Both the position numbers and the translations under genes were made by a program. From Bimuria novae-zelandiae CBS 107.79 (lineage: Eukaryota; Ascomycota; Dothideomycetes; Pleosporales; Didymosphaeriaceae), in assembly GCA_010015655.1 (NCBI GenBank), contig ML976705.1, positions 8,717 to 72,716 of the forward strand: a stretch of 64,000 bases of DNA, written 5' to 3'. How positions within the stretch are numbered: the stretch's first letter is position 1; each line of letters starts with the position of its first letter. The notes beneath the pieces are model-generated. The model made no database searches and was not told the DNA's origin. It saw only the letters and a list, made by a program, of their open reading frames with translations. Below, piece by piece: positions 12,837 through 24,418 of this stretch.

Positions 12837-14301
12837 GCATGCCCCCTAAACGCAAGAAACTTAATTACCCACGTAAAGACGTCGCTATATACGGTGCTAA
12901 AAATGCCAGATCTGGTGTTTCTCGTTAATTATATACCCAAGAAGAGAAGGCAGAGGTTATTAATTAGATCCGGGATAAAGAGAACTGGGTGTGGGATCCG
13001 TACGGTAACCGCATTACTAGGGTATGGTTAGGCCTATAGTGGAATGGCGATATACGCCCCCCTACCGCCTAAGAAGTTATAAGGAAGTTTGATTAGAAGT
13101 AGTATAATTAATCCTGCCTATTTCTCTAGTGGTTACAGCGTGATAAAATTATATATAAGTAACCTACACGGAGCCAAAAGTATATAGTTACGAAGCGTAA
13201 GTGCTGGCCTATCCTAGAAGCTGTATTATACTAACGCTTCTGTATTGCTAGGTAAAAAGGACGCCGCATAATAATGGTATAGTTTAAAAGGCAGACGGAT
13301 AAGCTCTATAGGTTAATCTATAAGTCCCAACGTTCTTAGGTAAGTAACTTTATCCTTTGTGGAGCAATATTAACGCATGTAGTTTGGGTATAGTATTAGC
13401 TAGTTTATCGCATTTCGGCGGCGCTACTTTATTACATGGTAAGTAATAATAAAACAGGCGTAATAGCTACCTAAGGACCTAAAGCCAAAGGCAGAAAGTT
13501 TCGTACGCTTTATTAAATGGCAGAATAATTTAATTTAGGATAGTTTATATACTGGGCTCTCGCGATTTTCCTACATGGCGATACTAAATTTAGATAAGAC
13601 CCCAGTGCCGTACGAGTATGCCAATGGCCACACATATTATCACCAAGGCGCCAAAACAGTACAATATAAAATAACGAGATCAGGGTAGCAAAATTGGTAG
13701 GTAATAGTCGTCCTAATCGTCTTAGTAAACGGACAACCCCTACAGGCAATTATTATATTTTATAGGGTACCTAGCGGCCGTATTTATACACATAAGTAAG
13801 AGAGCTAGCGAGACATTAATGTGTAGGTCTATATTAACGCCAAAGCCTAGAATAACGCTAATCTTATAATAAATTAGATAGAGGATTATCTTAAGACCTA
13901 CATAACTAAACGCAGCATCTTTAAATTACTATTAGTAATAGATTTTATTAGGTTTCACGTTACTAATAAGTTGCGTAATACGCTTAAGAAGCTGCAGGTT
14001 ACGCTAGTAATAATACTAGGAGGATACACTTTAGTACTATAACCTCTCGACACGCATATTAACAAGCTATTTAAACGCTATATAAAATAAGAAATAGAGA
14101 GACTAATAGATAGGCAAGATCTGGCAAAGCTTATTCCTAAAACTCTATAATTTATTACTATTTAGGCTACGGAGCGCGCGCTTAAGTAAATACCTAAGGA
14201 TCTTATTAGAAAATCGTTTATCTAAATAGATATTTCTATCGTCCCTAACGGCAGCGAAGATCACCTAGTAAAGCTAAATTAAGGCTTATAAGTAACATGG
14301 G

Positions 14302-14583
14302 TGTTAGATTGGAGGGGTAATCTAATAAGATAAAAAGATGGTGATTAATTAAGATAAATTATAGTATAAATTATTATTATCTGTTGTTTCTATTCCTGTA
14401 AGAATGTAAGGCCCTTATATCCTTATGTCTTACACTAATACGCTAATCTATTTCCGTTAATTAAGGAGAGTTACCCTTTATCCCGCCCGGAATTATGCAG
14501 ATAAACCAGACTACTAGTAATATCTCTTTATATAGGGTTACGCCAGCTACCTTTGCGTGTGTAAAGGGCCATGTAATCGAACA
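14302..14583 (-). repeat. Copia LTR, left (3' LTR of the element)
   Basis: 282 bp. Matches 19453-19734 base for base apart from scattered C-T/A-G transitions. The inverted termini TGTTAGATT...AATCGAACA are intact here. The shared stretch ATGTAAGACTTATATCC-like to GGGCCATGTAATCG is easily aligned. Confidence 0.93.
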
Positions 14584-17500
14584 CACCCCCTTAGCTTAGG
14601 CTTATCCTTAAGCTAGACCTTTGCAGTTATCTATTATTCCACCTTAAAGGCCTCTATTCTCTGCTAGAGATCCTGTAGGGCAACCTCTTAATTAGTAATC
14701 TTGTTTAATATATCTTTAAGTCCCAGTTTATACAGAAATTTGCTCCATTTATTCACTAGTAGGGCCTTTGTGAGTCTATTAGCAACTATGTCCTCTAAGC
14801 GTTAATAGTTTACCTTAATTATCCCTAGTGCAACCTCTTGTCTCAGCCAATAATTATAAATATCCACATGACGGAGCTTAGTCTATAACTTGGTAATTTC
14901 TTTAGTAATAAGTCGGATCGTTTGCTAATTATCATAATTAATTATAATAAGGGAATCGCTAAGGTTAATCTTTAGTTCCTTTAGCAATCGCGATGTAAAT
15001 AAAGCCTCCTTGGCCACTTGTAATAGTGCTAGTAATTCGGCTTTAGTTATTAATATAGTAACTATATCTTGCTTGTTTGCTTTCCAGGCGATTAGGCCAC
15101 TAAATAGCTTAATAATATATCCTTACGAGCTCTTACAGTCGAGTGTGTTATTTGCAAAGGATGCGTTACTTGCCACTTTTAAAGTATCTACACCCCCAAG
15201 CTAAAGACCTAGTAATTTAGTATTAGTAAGGTAGAGGAAAACTCGGTCGGCAGCCGCTTAGTGCTCTTTGCTTGGGTTGAATAGGAATCGTGATAATTAG
15301 GAGCTTGTAAAGGCGATATCTAGTCGAGATATAACTATAGCATAGAGAATTAATCCGACTTTACGCTAGTATCTATTAATCTCACCCTTGCTAGCTAGTC
15401 CTGTCCTTGGGAGCAATTCGATTGGACCTATTAAGGTATTATAGCGAATCTTATAGTGATTAATAAGGCGCGATATTTTGTTAATATATAAAGCTTATAA
15501 AAGCCAGATCTTTCTGCTCGAGCGGTCCCTAATAATTTTAATTCCTAAAAACCACTATAGGTCTTTGCCACCTGTAAGTGTAAATTTAGTACTTATTATT
15601 ACGAGAGCAGCTTTAGCAGCTTGCTTTTATAACTTGTTATACGTAATAATAATGTTATCCACATAAAAGAAGATAATAATACCATCCTTAATAAGGTAGC
15701 ATGGCTCGTGGGGTACTGCTTTAAAGCCAATATCACGGAGTGTTAACGTGAACTCTCTTTACCAGAGTAATAGGGATATACGCAGTCCGTATAGTGCTTT
15801 ATATAGTTTAAGGACTATGCCTGCTCGCGAGTAGCCACGAGGTATTCTTATGTAGATTTCTCTATCTAGCTTCGCGTGGACAAACGCGTTGGTAACGTCG
15901 TGTTAGATAAGTTCTAGGTCGAAACAAGCTATAATTACTATAAGCATGTAGAATAATCGTCCTGCAAGTATTACAACGTAGGTTTCTTATAAGGTAAGAT
16001 ACTACTATTAATTACCTCGCACCACCAGCCTTGCCTTACACTTCTATAATTAATAATGCTTGTTAAACTTATAAGTATATACCCACATGTAGTTAAGGAT
16101 TTAATAGCCTGCCACTTTCACTAGAGCGGTTACAACCTTACTCTAGGACTTTATTTCCTTATGGCTCTATAGATGGGAACGTTCTGCTTTCTTCTATATA
16201 TTATAGAGAGGGTGATCTTCGAGCTTGCTTCGGCATATAAGTGGCTCTAAAAGCACGCTTTAATATGGCTTCTTACCTAATATAATTATTCGTTAAAGCT
16301 ACGCCTTATTAAGAGCCTTACCTTTGTATTTGCCACTACTACTGGCTTTAGTGCCTACTATAAAGGCTGCGGCCCATGGGCTTATTTACAACTACCCTAT
16401 TTATACTCTTTAGGGTAGTATAGCTTAATTGCCTCCTGCCATTAATTGTGCAAGGAGCGTCACTGGTAGCGGCGTTAAGGGAGATATTAGATATTCGCAC
16501 CCAACTTTCCTATCTTACCTATACTTAGAAGCTCCTTTAACCTCTTCCTCTGGCGCTTTACTAATTAGCTTATCCTTAAAGAAGGACTCAGTGGCATCCT
16601 CTTATTAAGGTAAGGAAGGTAACTCTACTAATCGTACCCAGGCCACTATTTCTTCTAATGTGCTATACATAAGGTTTTCTATTAGATCTTTAGTTTTGCC
16701 TAAGAACATAGTATCCTTATCGAATATCACGTCGCGAGTACTAATTGTCTTTGCTAGAGAGGGAATCTATATTCTCTAGATATTAGTTAATCTATAGCCA
16801 ATAAGGTAGCCAATCCATACTTTAGGGTTAAGCCTCTAAAGCCTACTTTTACCGCGTTTTATATCGTTAGTTATCGCAAAGGCTTTGCAGCCATATACTT
16901 TTAGGTGAGCTTAATTAGGCTTCTTTGGTTGGGTAATAATGCCGTTCTAACAGGCTACTATCGTAAAGAACACTTTATATAGAGATCGCTATTAATTGGC
17001 GTAGTTTAGCGTTCGATTGTACAAGTAAACTACAGCTTAGGTAATCTTAGGCCATATCTACTAGGGTAGGTTAGAGTTAAGTCGCATCACGCGCGCTTTC
17101 TCCTTAATTACACCCCCTAAGTATTTAGCTCCTCTATTTTATGTTTAAGTATCAGGTACTAAAGGCTTAATCTTAATATCTTACGCTAAGCACCACTTCT
17201 TAACGTCTACCTTAATAGAGAAGATCTCGTTATTGGATTTAATTACTTTCACCGTAATATTATATTATACTTTCATGAACCGTATAAAGGTGCTAAGTAA
17301 TTTAATAATTAAACGTGCTAGACGGTTATCCTTAAAGTAGAAGTCCCATGCAAAGCTAAAGAATTAGTTAGTAATTAGCATTTAGCTCTTCTCTCTTATT
17401 AAGCTATCTGCTTTATAGTCGTGAAAATTAATTACAACTCGCTTGCCAGAACCTTCTGTTAGTTCCCTGGCTTGCCAGCGAATTTACCATTTTAGTTTTA

Positions 17501-19452
17501 CTTTGCCGCAGGCGTTACATTTAACTATAGAGAGACCTTTAATCCTTACCCCCTTAGATTACTACACGAGGTGTTCGAGGGCCTAAGGGCCTAGATAGCC
17601 TAATTATCGGTACCAGGTCCACGCGTCTGCCTTTTACGGTCTTTATTTAGTGCGTGTATTAGTCTTATAAGTGGCGTGCGCAGCATTAGTAGGAATACTA
17701 CCTACTAGCCTTATCCTGTATTTTAAGACCCACTATTTATGTAGCTCTTAGAGTTTTGCTAGCACAGTATTATCTCTTCTTTTTAGAGTCGTTAGGTCTA
17801 CTCTTGTATCCCACTAAAGGCCTTGCCTCTAAAGTAATCGGAATAATACAAGGTTGCAGAGCAGATTAGGGCAATAGGCCATATTATCTAGCCGTATTAA
17901 TTAATTTCTATTTACACTCTATACGTTAAGATAGACGCTCCCGTATCCTTTAATCTATATTTATATATTCCCTGCCTATATAAAGTCTCCTGGCGCTGGT
18001 GGCCGGTATAAGATAAAGCGATTAATATTGTTAAAGATATGGCAGGTTGTGCCTAAATCGAGTATGGCTAAGCGTCGCAATGGGTACGTGTTTAGGTTAG
18101 TGTAGAAGAATGCGGCGTTAAAGCTCGCTAGGATTTTAGTAATCTTGCGTCCATCTAGTCATTCATTATTAGCCTTAGTGATTCGAGGTAGAGTGGGAGT
18201 GTGTAATTATTTAATTTTAGGTGCCTATAATTTGGCCTTTTTTATTCTTTTTAACTTCTCTTAGAAGTCGGTATCATGTTCTAGCCTAAGCTTAACTAGC
18301 TTTACTATAAGAGGGTTTAGTGTAAACCAGTCTAGCTGCTTGTCTAAAAAGGCATAGAAATAGTCTTAAAGACTATAGCGTAGTTTACAAGTAGGGCAGT
18401 AATTACCACTAACTACTATTAGCTTAAGGCTCTAAGGCGACTACTTGGTTCTAGTACGTTAACTATTATTTTATTATTTATAATTCCGAGGTCTTCTCTA
18501 ACTTTTAAATAATACTACTTTATCCATAAGAGAGGCGTCCCTGTCTGTGGCCTAAGTGGGTTTACTACCTTTAGCGAGAGATGACCCTACAGTAGCAAAA
18601 GCGCCCTTTTATTTACTCTTAGTTAGGTGCTATAGAATTATATAGTCTTAAAAGAGTTTTATTATGTGCTTCCGTGAGATAGCTATATCCTTGCTTCTAT
18701 ATTACTAAAAGGTCGTTACCTATATAGGTGCAATATGGACAACTGCCTTTATAAAGTCTTCTTTTACGGAGTCTAGCCTTTAAAGCTCTGGGACCTAATT
18801 AGTCTCTACTTCTGTGGCTGCGTAATTGTACTTAGAGAGCCATATAGCCTATAATCCGGCCGTTCTTATTGGCTTAAGCGCTTCTTAATACCTTGTTCTT
18901 AATTGTCTATATTCGTCTTACAGGTCAACCCTAACTATAATCGTAAGGTTATTTATCTATTACTTAATTATTTCTTTAGGAATATAGCAGTTGTTCTACA
19001 AATGCGCAGAGATTATTAATTAGAGAAAGGTAATTACCTTATTAAGGTCTGCCTTTTCTTCCTAATAGGCTTGATCTATAACCTTATAGATCTCGAGCTG
19101 TCCTTTATAGTAGTCACTATTGTCTTTATATACTTTCGCGCCTGCCGGCGATAGATAAGATAATAATATTAAAGCGTTATTTGGGTTTGCATTTATATAG
19201 ACGGCGTTTGGCTGGTAGTTGCCTATTAACGGCGGTATTGGCATGGCGGATTTCTACTTTAGTTTATCTATCAGCGCTGGGTCAATAATGTTCCAGACCT
19301 TAAGGAATTAGTATCTTGTTTTAAGCTATTTCAGCCATGGCGTGTAATTTATGTAGTTAGTCAGGATCACTGTAGGATCTCTAAGAGTTAATAGGGCCAT
19401 TGCGATTGGCTTAATTGATAGTAGTGTTAGTTAAGGCAGTGAGACTCTTAAT

Positions 19453-19734
19453 TGTTAGATTAGAGGGGTAATCTGATAAGATAAAAAGATGGTGATTAAT
19501 TAAAATAAATTATGGTATAAATTATTATTGTCTGTTGTTTCTATTCCTGTAAGAATGTAAGACTCTTATATCCTTACGTCTTACACTAATACGCTAATTT
19601 ATTTCCGTTAATTAAGGAGAGTTGCCCTTTGTCCCGCCCGGAATTATACGGATAAACCAGACTGCTAGTAATGTCTCTTTATATAGGGTTGCGCCAGCTA
19701 CCTTTGCGTGTGCAAAGGGCCATGTAATCGGATA
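19453..19734 (-). repeat. Copia LTR, right (5' LTR of the element)
   Basis: 282 bp, the upstream LTR in the sense of the element. The terminal AACA has mutated to ATA (AATCGGATA). It is followed directly by target duplication ATGGG. The differences from the left LTR that I noted are mostly transitions, as expected for RIP acting on each LTR independently. Confidence 0.93.
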
Positions 19735-20415
19735 ATGGGACAACTAGGAGGACGCGGAGGACCCAATTTTACATGTTAAAACTAAGTTTAATAAATTAAT
19801 TAACCTCACGACGGTCGCGCGCGTTAATAGGGCATATAAATAGGTTTATAAGGACCCATACGCCGCGGCGCCTATTAAAGCTAAAAGCACTACTAGTAAG
19901 TGGCAGGTATATATTAGATAGAGTATATAATAACTTAAGGAGATTCTCCGCAGTAGAAAGGTGCCTGGGTATAGCGTTTTTACTAAGGAGTAATGCCTAC
20001 AGAGATTACTTAATAATAACGCTTAGGAGGCTATATCTAATAATATAAATTAACGCTAGGTTCTCGCAGAGATCTCAGCGAACAAACTACTAAAACCAAT
20101 AATAGTTACACTAGATGACTAGGAGGCACGTGAGCTAGCCAAGAGTAACGTATTTATATTATTATTTAACTCGTAGTCGTCAATTACCCTATACGAGAGC
20201 TCTACATCGTAGGCCTCCCAGGACTCTACATATGCCACCCAGCGTTAACTTTAACCTTAGTACTAGGAAAACGATATATAGACGCCTTCCCCGCAGAGAT
20301 TACAGCCTTAAAAACCACCTCTAATTGAAATCTACATCGATCCTAATGAGGATGCTGAGGGTAGCATTAATAAGGGTGTAGAGACATTGCGCGACATCTG
20401 CCCCCAAGCGTAGTG

Positions 20416-20955
20416 CCCTACAAAACCACCACCACATGCTCGTTTTTCATGAAATTCAAGCGCCTACGAGAACTAAGCGTTGCAAAACAGATTATTAAAA
20501 AAGTTCTAAATAATATAGTGTTGTTGTCGAGATATAGACCCTAGCAATAAATTGAGGATGTTAGAGGTTGCAAGTGGGGATAAAGCGATACCTCAGATGG
20601 TTTAGCGTGCACGTCCTAGCGAAACCATTATCTGCAAAAGTCTACGGTAGGTAGTCTTTACGTGGGTATGTATCTCGTTAGCGCGCTTTGACGACGCGCA
20701 TGAGACTAGATTTTGTTTGCGCCTTTCGCGGTCCGTTTACGCGAAGTGTTTCAACCCGCGGTAAAGCACTAATGTGGAGACGCACTGCTTTGACGAAAAG
20801 TACTCGCTCAATGACGTAGCTACAGAAAGCCGGGAGTGCAATGTATCTTTTTCTTATAACGTAGCCGGATACCGGTCCCAACCTAGAAAATTGCTCATGT
20901 AAGACTCATTCGTTTCCCAAGCTCATCGCAATCGCCTATAGCCCTGACGCTCAGA
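20416..20955. other. Transition from RIPped repeat to gene island
   Basis: Base composition becomes balanced from about 20.4 kb. CA and TG steps reappear and stop codons thin out. A 67-codon minus-strand frame at 20678-20881 has no recognisable motif and I do not call it. No promoter or RNA gene is evident. Confidence 0.5.
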
Positions 20956-21466
20956 TCACTCTTTCTCCGCCATATCTTTCAACATCTCCTCCACCAACTC
21001 TTCCTCCTCTTCCTTCGTCACCGTAGGTAGCATAGACTGCGCCTGGCTCCACCTCGGCTGTATTTGATGCTGAGCCTGTATATCCAAGTCACCCGTGTAC
21101 ACCAGCAATTGCACAGTCATTGCCTGTAGAATCTCCACCGAGCAAAATACAAACCGGAATGTCTCCCATTTCATCCGCGCTTCACCACCCACGCAAAAAT
21201 ACGCGATCAGCATAAGGCATGCGTGCACCACGACCCAACAGAGGAGGAACGCCAATAGAAAGAAGTCGTAACGCATGTAGGGGGCGAGAAATCGGGATAT
21301 AGAATGCGATAAGGTCCATGTTGGAAATGCTTGTCTTGAACCATGCGAAGGCGGTGATGGCAGCGACACTTGTTAACTACCAAATGAGGAGGACAACGGC
21401 AAGCAGGTCGAGGTTTCGTCGGAGGAATAGGAGTGTATCCCACACCGCGGACACGAGAGACGCCAT
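20956..21466 (-). pseudogene. Small membrane-protein gene, frame broken or unusually spliced
   Basis: Unrecognised product. A plausible start is the ATG at 21466, giving MASLVSAVWDTLLF and then a hydrophobic stretch LDLLAVVLLIW. The frame meets TAG at 21377-21379, then stays open in the same frame (LTSVAAITAFAWFKTSISN) before the hydrophobic signal moves to another frame: YDFFLLAFLLCWVVV and HACLMLIAYF, then WETFRFVFCSVEILQAMTVQLLVY, ending in a Glu/Lys-rich tail with stop at 20956. The result is three or four likely membrane segments and a cytosolic acidic tail. I found no intron with convincing sites that joins the pieces, so either a stop plus a frameshift killed it or the splice model is wrong. 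Reading in other frames of the same DNA is not supported. Confidence 0.45.
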
Positions 21467-22012
21467 GGAGACCGGCAAATGTGATGGTTTCGTGTTTGGA
21501 AGGAGGGTGGTTGCAGTAGCCGTTGGCTGTCGAAGCGTTCCAGGTGCGTGTGATCGAAGTCGTCAACGGTCGGACTCTGTACTGGAGGGGCTGGTGATGT
21601 GGTTGATCACGGTGGTGTGGGTTCCGGGTGACCCAGCCGAAGGCGTAGGGTTTTTGTAACACAACGCTGCTCATGGCACGGCGCTCTGATCACCTCGTGA
21701 GTTCGTGCCTTCATCCGCTTGCTTTAATATGGGCTCAAGCTGTGTGATTTCAAAGAATCGCTGCGCCACCGGGGCAAAGCTTCGAGCCACCCAATTCGAG
21801 TGTCGCATCAACCAGGAGTGAAATTGTAGCCGGCGTGGCAGGTCCAAGGCTAGCTCGTGTGGCTAACTCTCGACGCTCTCTATAGAGAGAGCGCCGACGC
21901 ACTACGCAACCCAGCCAGTCTAGCTCTCAACACGTCCTGGAGCCTACGAGCAACTTTCCGATAGAGCGGCTCTTTCGTATCCCGCCTTATTTCCTGGTGC
22001 CTGGTCCCCACG
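21467..22012. other. Intergenic, contains a near-palindrome
   Basis: No convincing gene. A near-perfect inverted repeat around 21868-21892 reads CGCTCTCTATAGAGAGAGCG-like, centred on TATA, and could form a short hairpin. The stretch probably also holds the promoter of the downstream plus-strand 2EXR gene. Confidence 0.5.
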
Positions 22013-22734
22013 ATGCAGGTTTTCTGCGCTGGACTGTGGGTATCATGTCTCTTGATCTCCTCTCTCTTGGTCTTCTTGGATGTACGGCATTATTTGAAGA
22101 CCCGTAAGGCGGCAGAACTTCATCGACGGTATGATATGGACAGCTGACTCAACCCGACTTTGCTAACAAACTTAGTACCCTCGCGAACCGTACGAACTCG
22201 CCGCTCCTTCAGCTTGCCCCGGAATTGCGAAATCAAATCTACGTGCTCGCCCTGGACACAGACATTTGGCACATCGAGATCGTAGTGCCACTGTGGTACC
22301 TTTCACCTCCCTGGAGAACCGGAGGCCGCGCCAGCGGAGCGCCCATGCGAACTTGTCGGCAGCTATCATGGGAGATCCGGAACTTGCCTTGTGCGCCGAT
22401 TGAACTTTCCTGTCACCTATCGGAGACACCGAGTGTACACTGGGCGGCGGCACCACCGCCGCCGGGGGTTACGGCATTGCATGTGCAGTGTGTGCTCGGT
22501 TTGGATCTCGTTAATGGCTACGCAACGGTCAAAATCTTGTTCTTCCAGCTCAAATGCTACATGGAGTCGTTCTCACCCGAGGATTTGGCCAAGATCAAGC
22601 ATATCCATGTCAATTTTCGCATCCAGGGCAGTCACAACCGTTTCGGTACGGCGTTTAGCGCAAGTGTCGATGAGTGGGGTATTATGGAGAGTGACATACA
22701 TGCCGTAGTAGGCGATCTCGAGAGGAGTCTCTAG
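22013..22734 (+). CDS. 2EXR / F-box-like domain protein, two exons
   Basis: Predicted 224-residue protein of the family (2EXR, PF20150-type) expanded in Dothideomycetes; its biochemical role is unknown. Exon 1 is 22013-22128 and exon 2 is 22176-22734, with a 47-bp intron (GTATGA donor, GCTAAC branch, CTTAG acceptor). Joined length is 675 nt and stays in frame. Residues about 7-24 (LWVSCLLISSLLVFL) form an N-terminal hydrophobic segment, which would anchor or target it to a membrane and is odd for this family. The diagnostic motif LLQLAPELRNQIYVLAL follows at the exon junction. A later part, LAKIKHIHVNF, fits the family's LRR-like second half. This is the only one of four 2EXR genes in the window without a lesion. 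Confidence 0.75.
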
Positions 22735-23031
22735 GTTCTGGTACCGGAAATTCATGTCACGTCGAAGACCACCACCAGCTTCGACAGCGGTGGGATTTCC
22801 AGTAACTACCCCAAGACGTGGTATCATTGGGAGCGGGAGCTGAAGTGTTGAACACGCGGGAAGTTGGGAAACCCCAAGAGAAGACTCCGGACGAAGTGGA
22901 CGGGCTGTGGGTCTTGAGTGAAAGACAAGTCATGTTCCCTAAACATGGTGGCGCCAGTGGTTTGCGTTATCCTGGAGTATGGAATTGATAGTGAGAATCG
23001 AGAGCCGATATGAAGAAAAGGCTGCAGCCGC

Positions 23032-23955
23032 TCATAGATAGTTACCGCTGGAGAATCGATCGCCGAAACCTTTGGCCTTGTCCAGCATTTCCCGCTTTTG
23101 CTTGTGTGACACCTTTGTGCCTAGGGCCATGTCTTTCTCGTAGTCGAAGACGCGCTGGCTGGGATCGTCCTCCTTCTCCTTAGCCCCCTTTGCCTGATGT
23201 TGCTCAACCAGACTCTTCCCACGCGATGCATCGATCTGCTCCCTGAGCTTCCGAGCCTTTTCTTCCTCCTTTCTGTATATGTTGCGGGATTCCCTTTTGG
23301 AAGACAAAGAGTTGGACGGCGCCGTGATTCCCATAGCCTCGTCCTGCAAACGCTTGAGCTTCTGCTCCGGTGTTTCAGTCCATATGCCCATACCGCCTCC
23401 ACCACCGGCGCTGCCTGCGCTCTTGCCCGTGTTGAACTTGCGCGCCCGTATCTTTGTCGGATCCATCCGTGCCAAGTCGTCTTGGGTAGGCGGCATCGTC
23501 ATCCACGAGTCGCGCTGCACCTGCTTGCTCTCCTCGTTGTACTGCGGATCGGTATCGAAAGCCGATGCTGTGGGGCGTGGCTTGTCCTCCTCGTCGTATA
23601 CGTTGTGCGAACCGCCTGCTGGCGGCGGCGCGGGCCCAAAGTCATCGTCGCTGCTGTCCGAGTCGTCTGAAAGCGGGTTTGGCGGGCGCTCGTCGAGAGG
23701 AGCCGGCAGTGGTGCGGGCCCCAGCACGCGCGCTGGCTTCGAGGCCGGCGGAGGGGCAGGTCCAAGGTCGCTGTCTACGCTGTTGGATCGCGACCGCGCC
23801 TGAGGCGGCAATGGGGGAGCGATGCCGGGCGGTGGAGGAGCTGGGCCGAGTACTCTGCGCTGCTTCTCTCTCAAATCGGGGTTCGTGGAGCCATTCTCGT
23901 CATCGTCGCGGGCGCGCTTCGCGAGATGCGGCGGTAAAGAGGGGCCGATGGGCAT
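23032..23955 (-). CDS. GPALPP-motif protein with DUF3752 domain
   Basis: Single-exon, 307-residue nuclear-type protein. I start at the ATG at 23955 because the conserved N-terminus MPIGPSLPPHL begins there; an upstream in-frame ATG at 24135 would add 60 residues of unconserved sequence. GPALPP-like motifs occur five times (IGPSLPP, LGPAPPP twice, LGPAPLP, FGPAPPP) within the first 115 residues, separated by acidic Ser/Asp tracts (SDDSDSSDDDFG). The C-terminal half matches DUF3752: RDSWMTMPP, GIWTETPEQKLKRLQDE, SLVEQHQ and DYEKDMA, rich in Lys/Glu and probably helical. The family is conserved from fungi to animals (GPALPP1) with no firmly established molecular role. It is transcribed divergently from VPS8. 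Confidence 0.88.
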   Translation of the reverse strand: MPIGPSLPPHLAKRARDDDENGSTNPDLREKQRRVLGPAPPPPGIAPPLPPQARSRSNSVDSDLGPAPPPASKPARVLGPAPLPAPLDERPPNPLSDDSDSSDDDFGPAPPPAGGSHNVYDEEDKPRPTASAFDTDPQYNEESKQVQRDSWMTMPPTQDDLARMDPTKIRARKFNTGKSAGSAGGGGGMGIWTETPEQKLKRLQDEAMGITAPSNSLSSKRESRNIYRKEEEKARKLREQIDASRGKSLVEQHQAKGAKEKEDDPSQRVFDYEKDMALGTKVSHKQKREMLDKAKGFGDRFSSGNYL

Positions 23956-24418
23956 CGTAAATGGTTGTGGGAGTTGCGCAGTGAATGCGTTGTGGTAGGA
24001 TGTAGTAGAGGAGGACTGAAAGTTTGGGAAGTGACGTTGGAGTGCTGGCGCTTGGGCCTCGGCAGGCACGATTGACGAACTGCAGGTGCGTCCGGGGAGC
24101 TCCAAGTCGCGCGAGCTCGACTGCAGCAAAGACACTGAGAGCTATCCCGGCAGCCTTTGAAGAGCGCGTCTGATATCGTGAGGTGCCGTCGTATGCGTGT
24201 CGATCGCTTAATCGTAATACCGCCCCGACCGAGTGCCAACACCAGCGAACGTTTAGGCATTCACATATCGCGAACGACTGCACCCCACGTATTTGCGAAA
24301 CGAAAGGTGGAATAGGCATCCTGTAAAGAGGTGGCTTTACATACACAATAACGGCTCACTGGGGTAAACTCCTTCACACATGCGCGATTGAAGCGATGCT
24401 CAAGGAGCGACGAGCCTC
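23956..24418. promoter_or_regulatory. Divergent promoter region between GPALPP gene and VPS8
   Basis: 463 bp between the two start codons, GC-balanced and without repeats, so both genes must take their core promoters from here. No clear TATA box stands out. An upstream in-frame extension of the minus-strand gene overlaps part of it, which is why the start choice matters. Confidence 0.55.

Larger units (their letters stand above)
14302..19734 (-). mobile_element. Ty1/Copia LTR retrotransposon, full length, RIP-inactivated
   Basis: Two direct 282-bp LTRs (14302-14583 and 19453-19734) bound a 5.4-kb element. Both start TGTTAGAT and end in AATCGAACA or its mutated form AATCGGATA. Flanking 5-bp duplications ATGGG are perfect (14297-14301 and 19735-19739). 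Coding is on the minus strand: Gag from about 19300 down, a CPTC zinc-knuckle remnant near 18385-18403, protease ILDLGTTCHIFN (D at 18057-18059; DSG has become DLG), integrase with GKRVVINFHDY near 17430, reverse transcriptase FFYVDN (YVDD box, 15654-15665, second Asp lost), and Copia RNase H with DCKSS.GYIIKLF and KANKQD near 15080-15150. This gag-protease-integrase-RT-RNaseH order is diagnostic of Copia. A purine tract (AAGGGGGTG on the minus strand) abuts the 3' LTR. Many stops make it dead. Confidence 0.95.
12837..20415 (+). pseudogene. pogo/Tc1-mariner-type DDxD transposase, split by a Copia element
   Basis: RIP-degraded DDE_1-family transposase read on the plus strand. It starts MPPKRKKLNYPRKD (ATG about 12838). 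The catalytic triad is visible: first Asp in LDKTPVPYEYANG (13593-13595; the neighbouring Glu of the usual DET is now Lys), second Asp in LLVID (13941-13943), third Asp in GGYTLVL.PLDTHIN (14049-14051). The last two are 35 residues apart (DD35D, as in pogo/Fot1 elements). The frame breaks at 14301, where a retroelement is inserted, and resumes at 19740. Removing the retroelement and one copy of its target duplication gives a continuous frame (VTW then DN.EDAED). The tail runs to about 20415 (DPNEDAEGSIN near the end). In the tail most stops are TAA/TAG explicable as CAA/CAG or TGG codons after RIP. The rebuilt length is about 710 codons. Terminal repeats were not found. Confidence 0.82.

Noticed and set aside
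20678..20881. 67-codon minus-strand frame
   Set aside because: No motif, lies at the repeat border and its composition is not protein-like.
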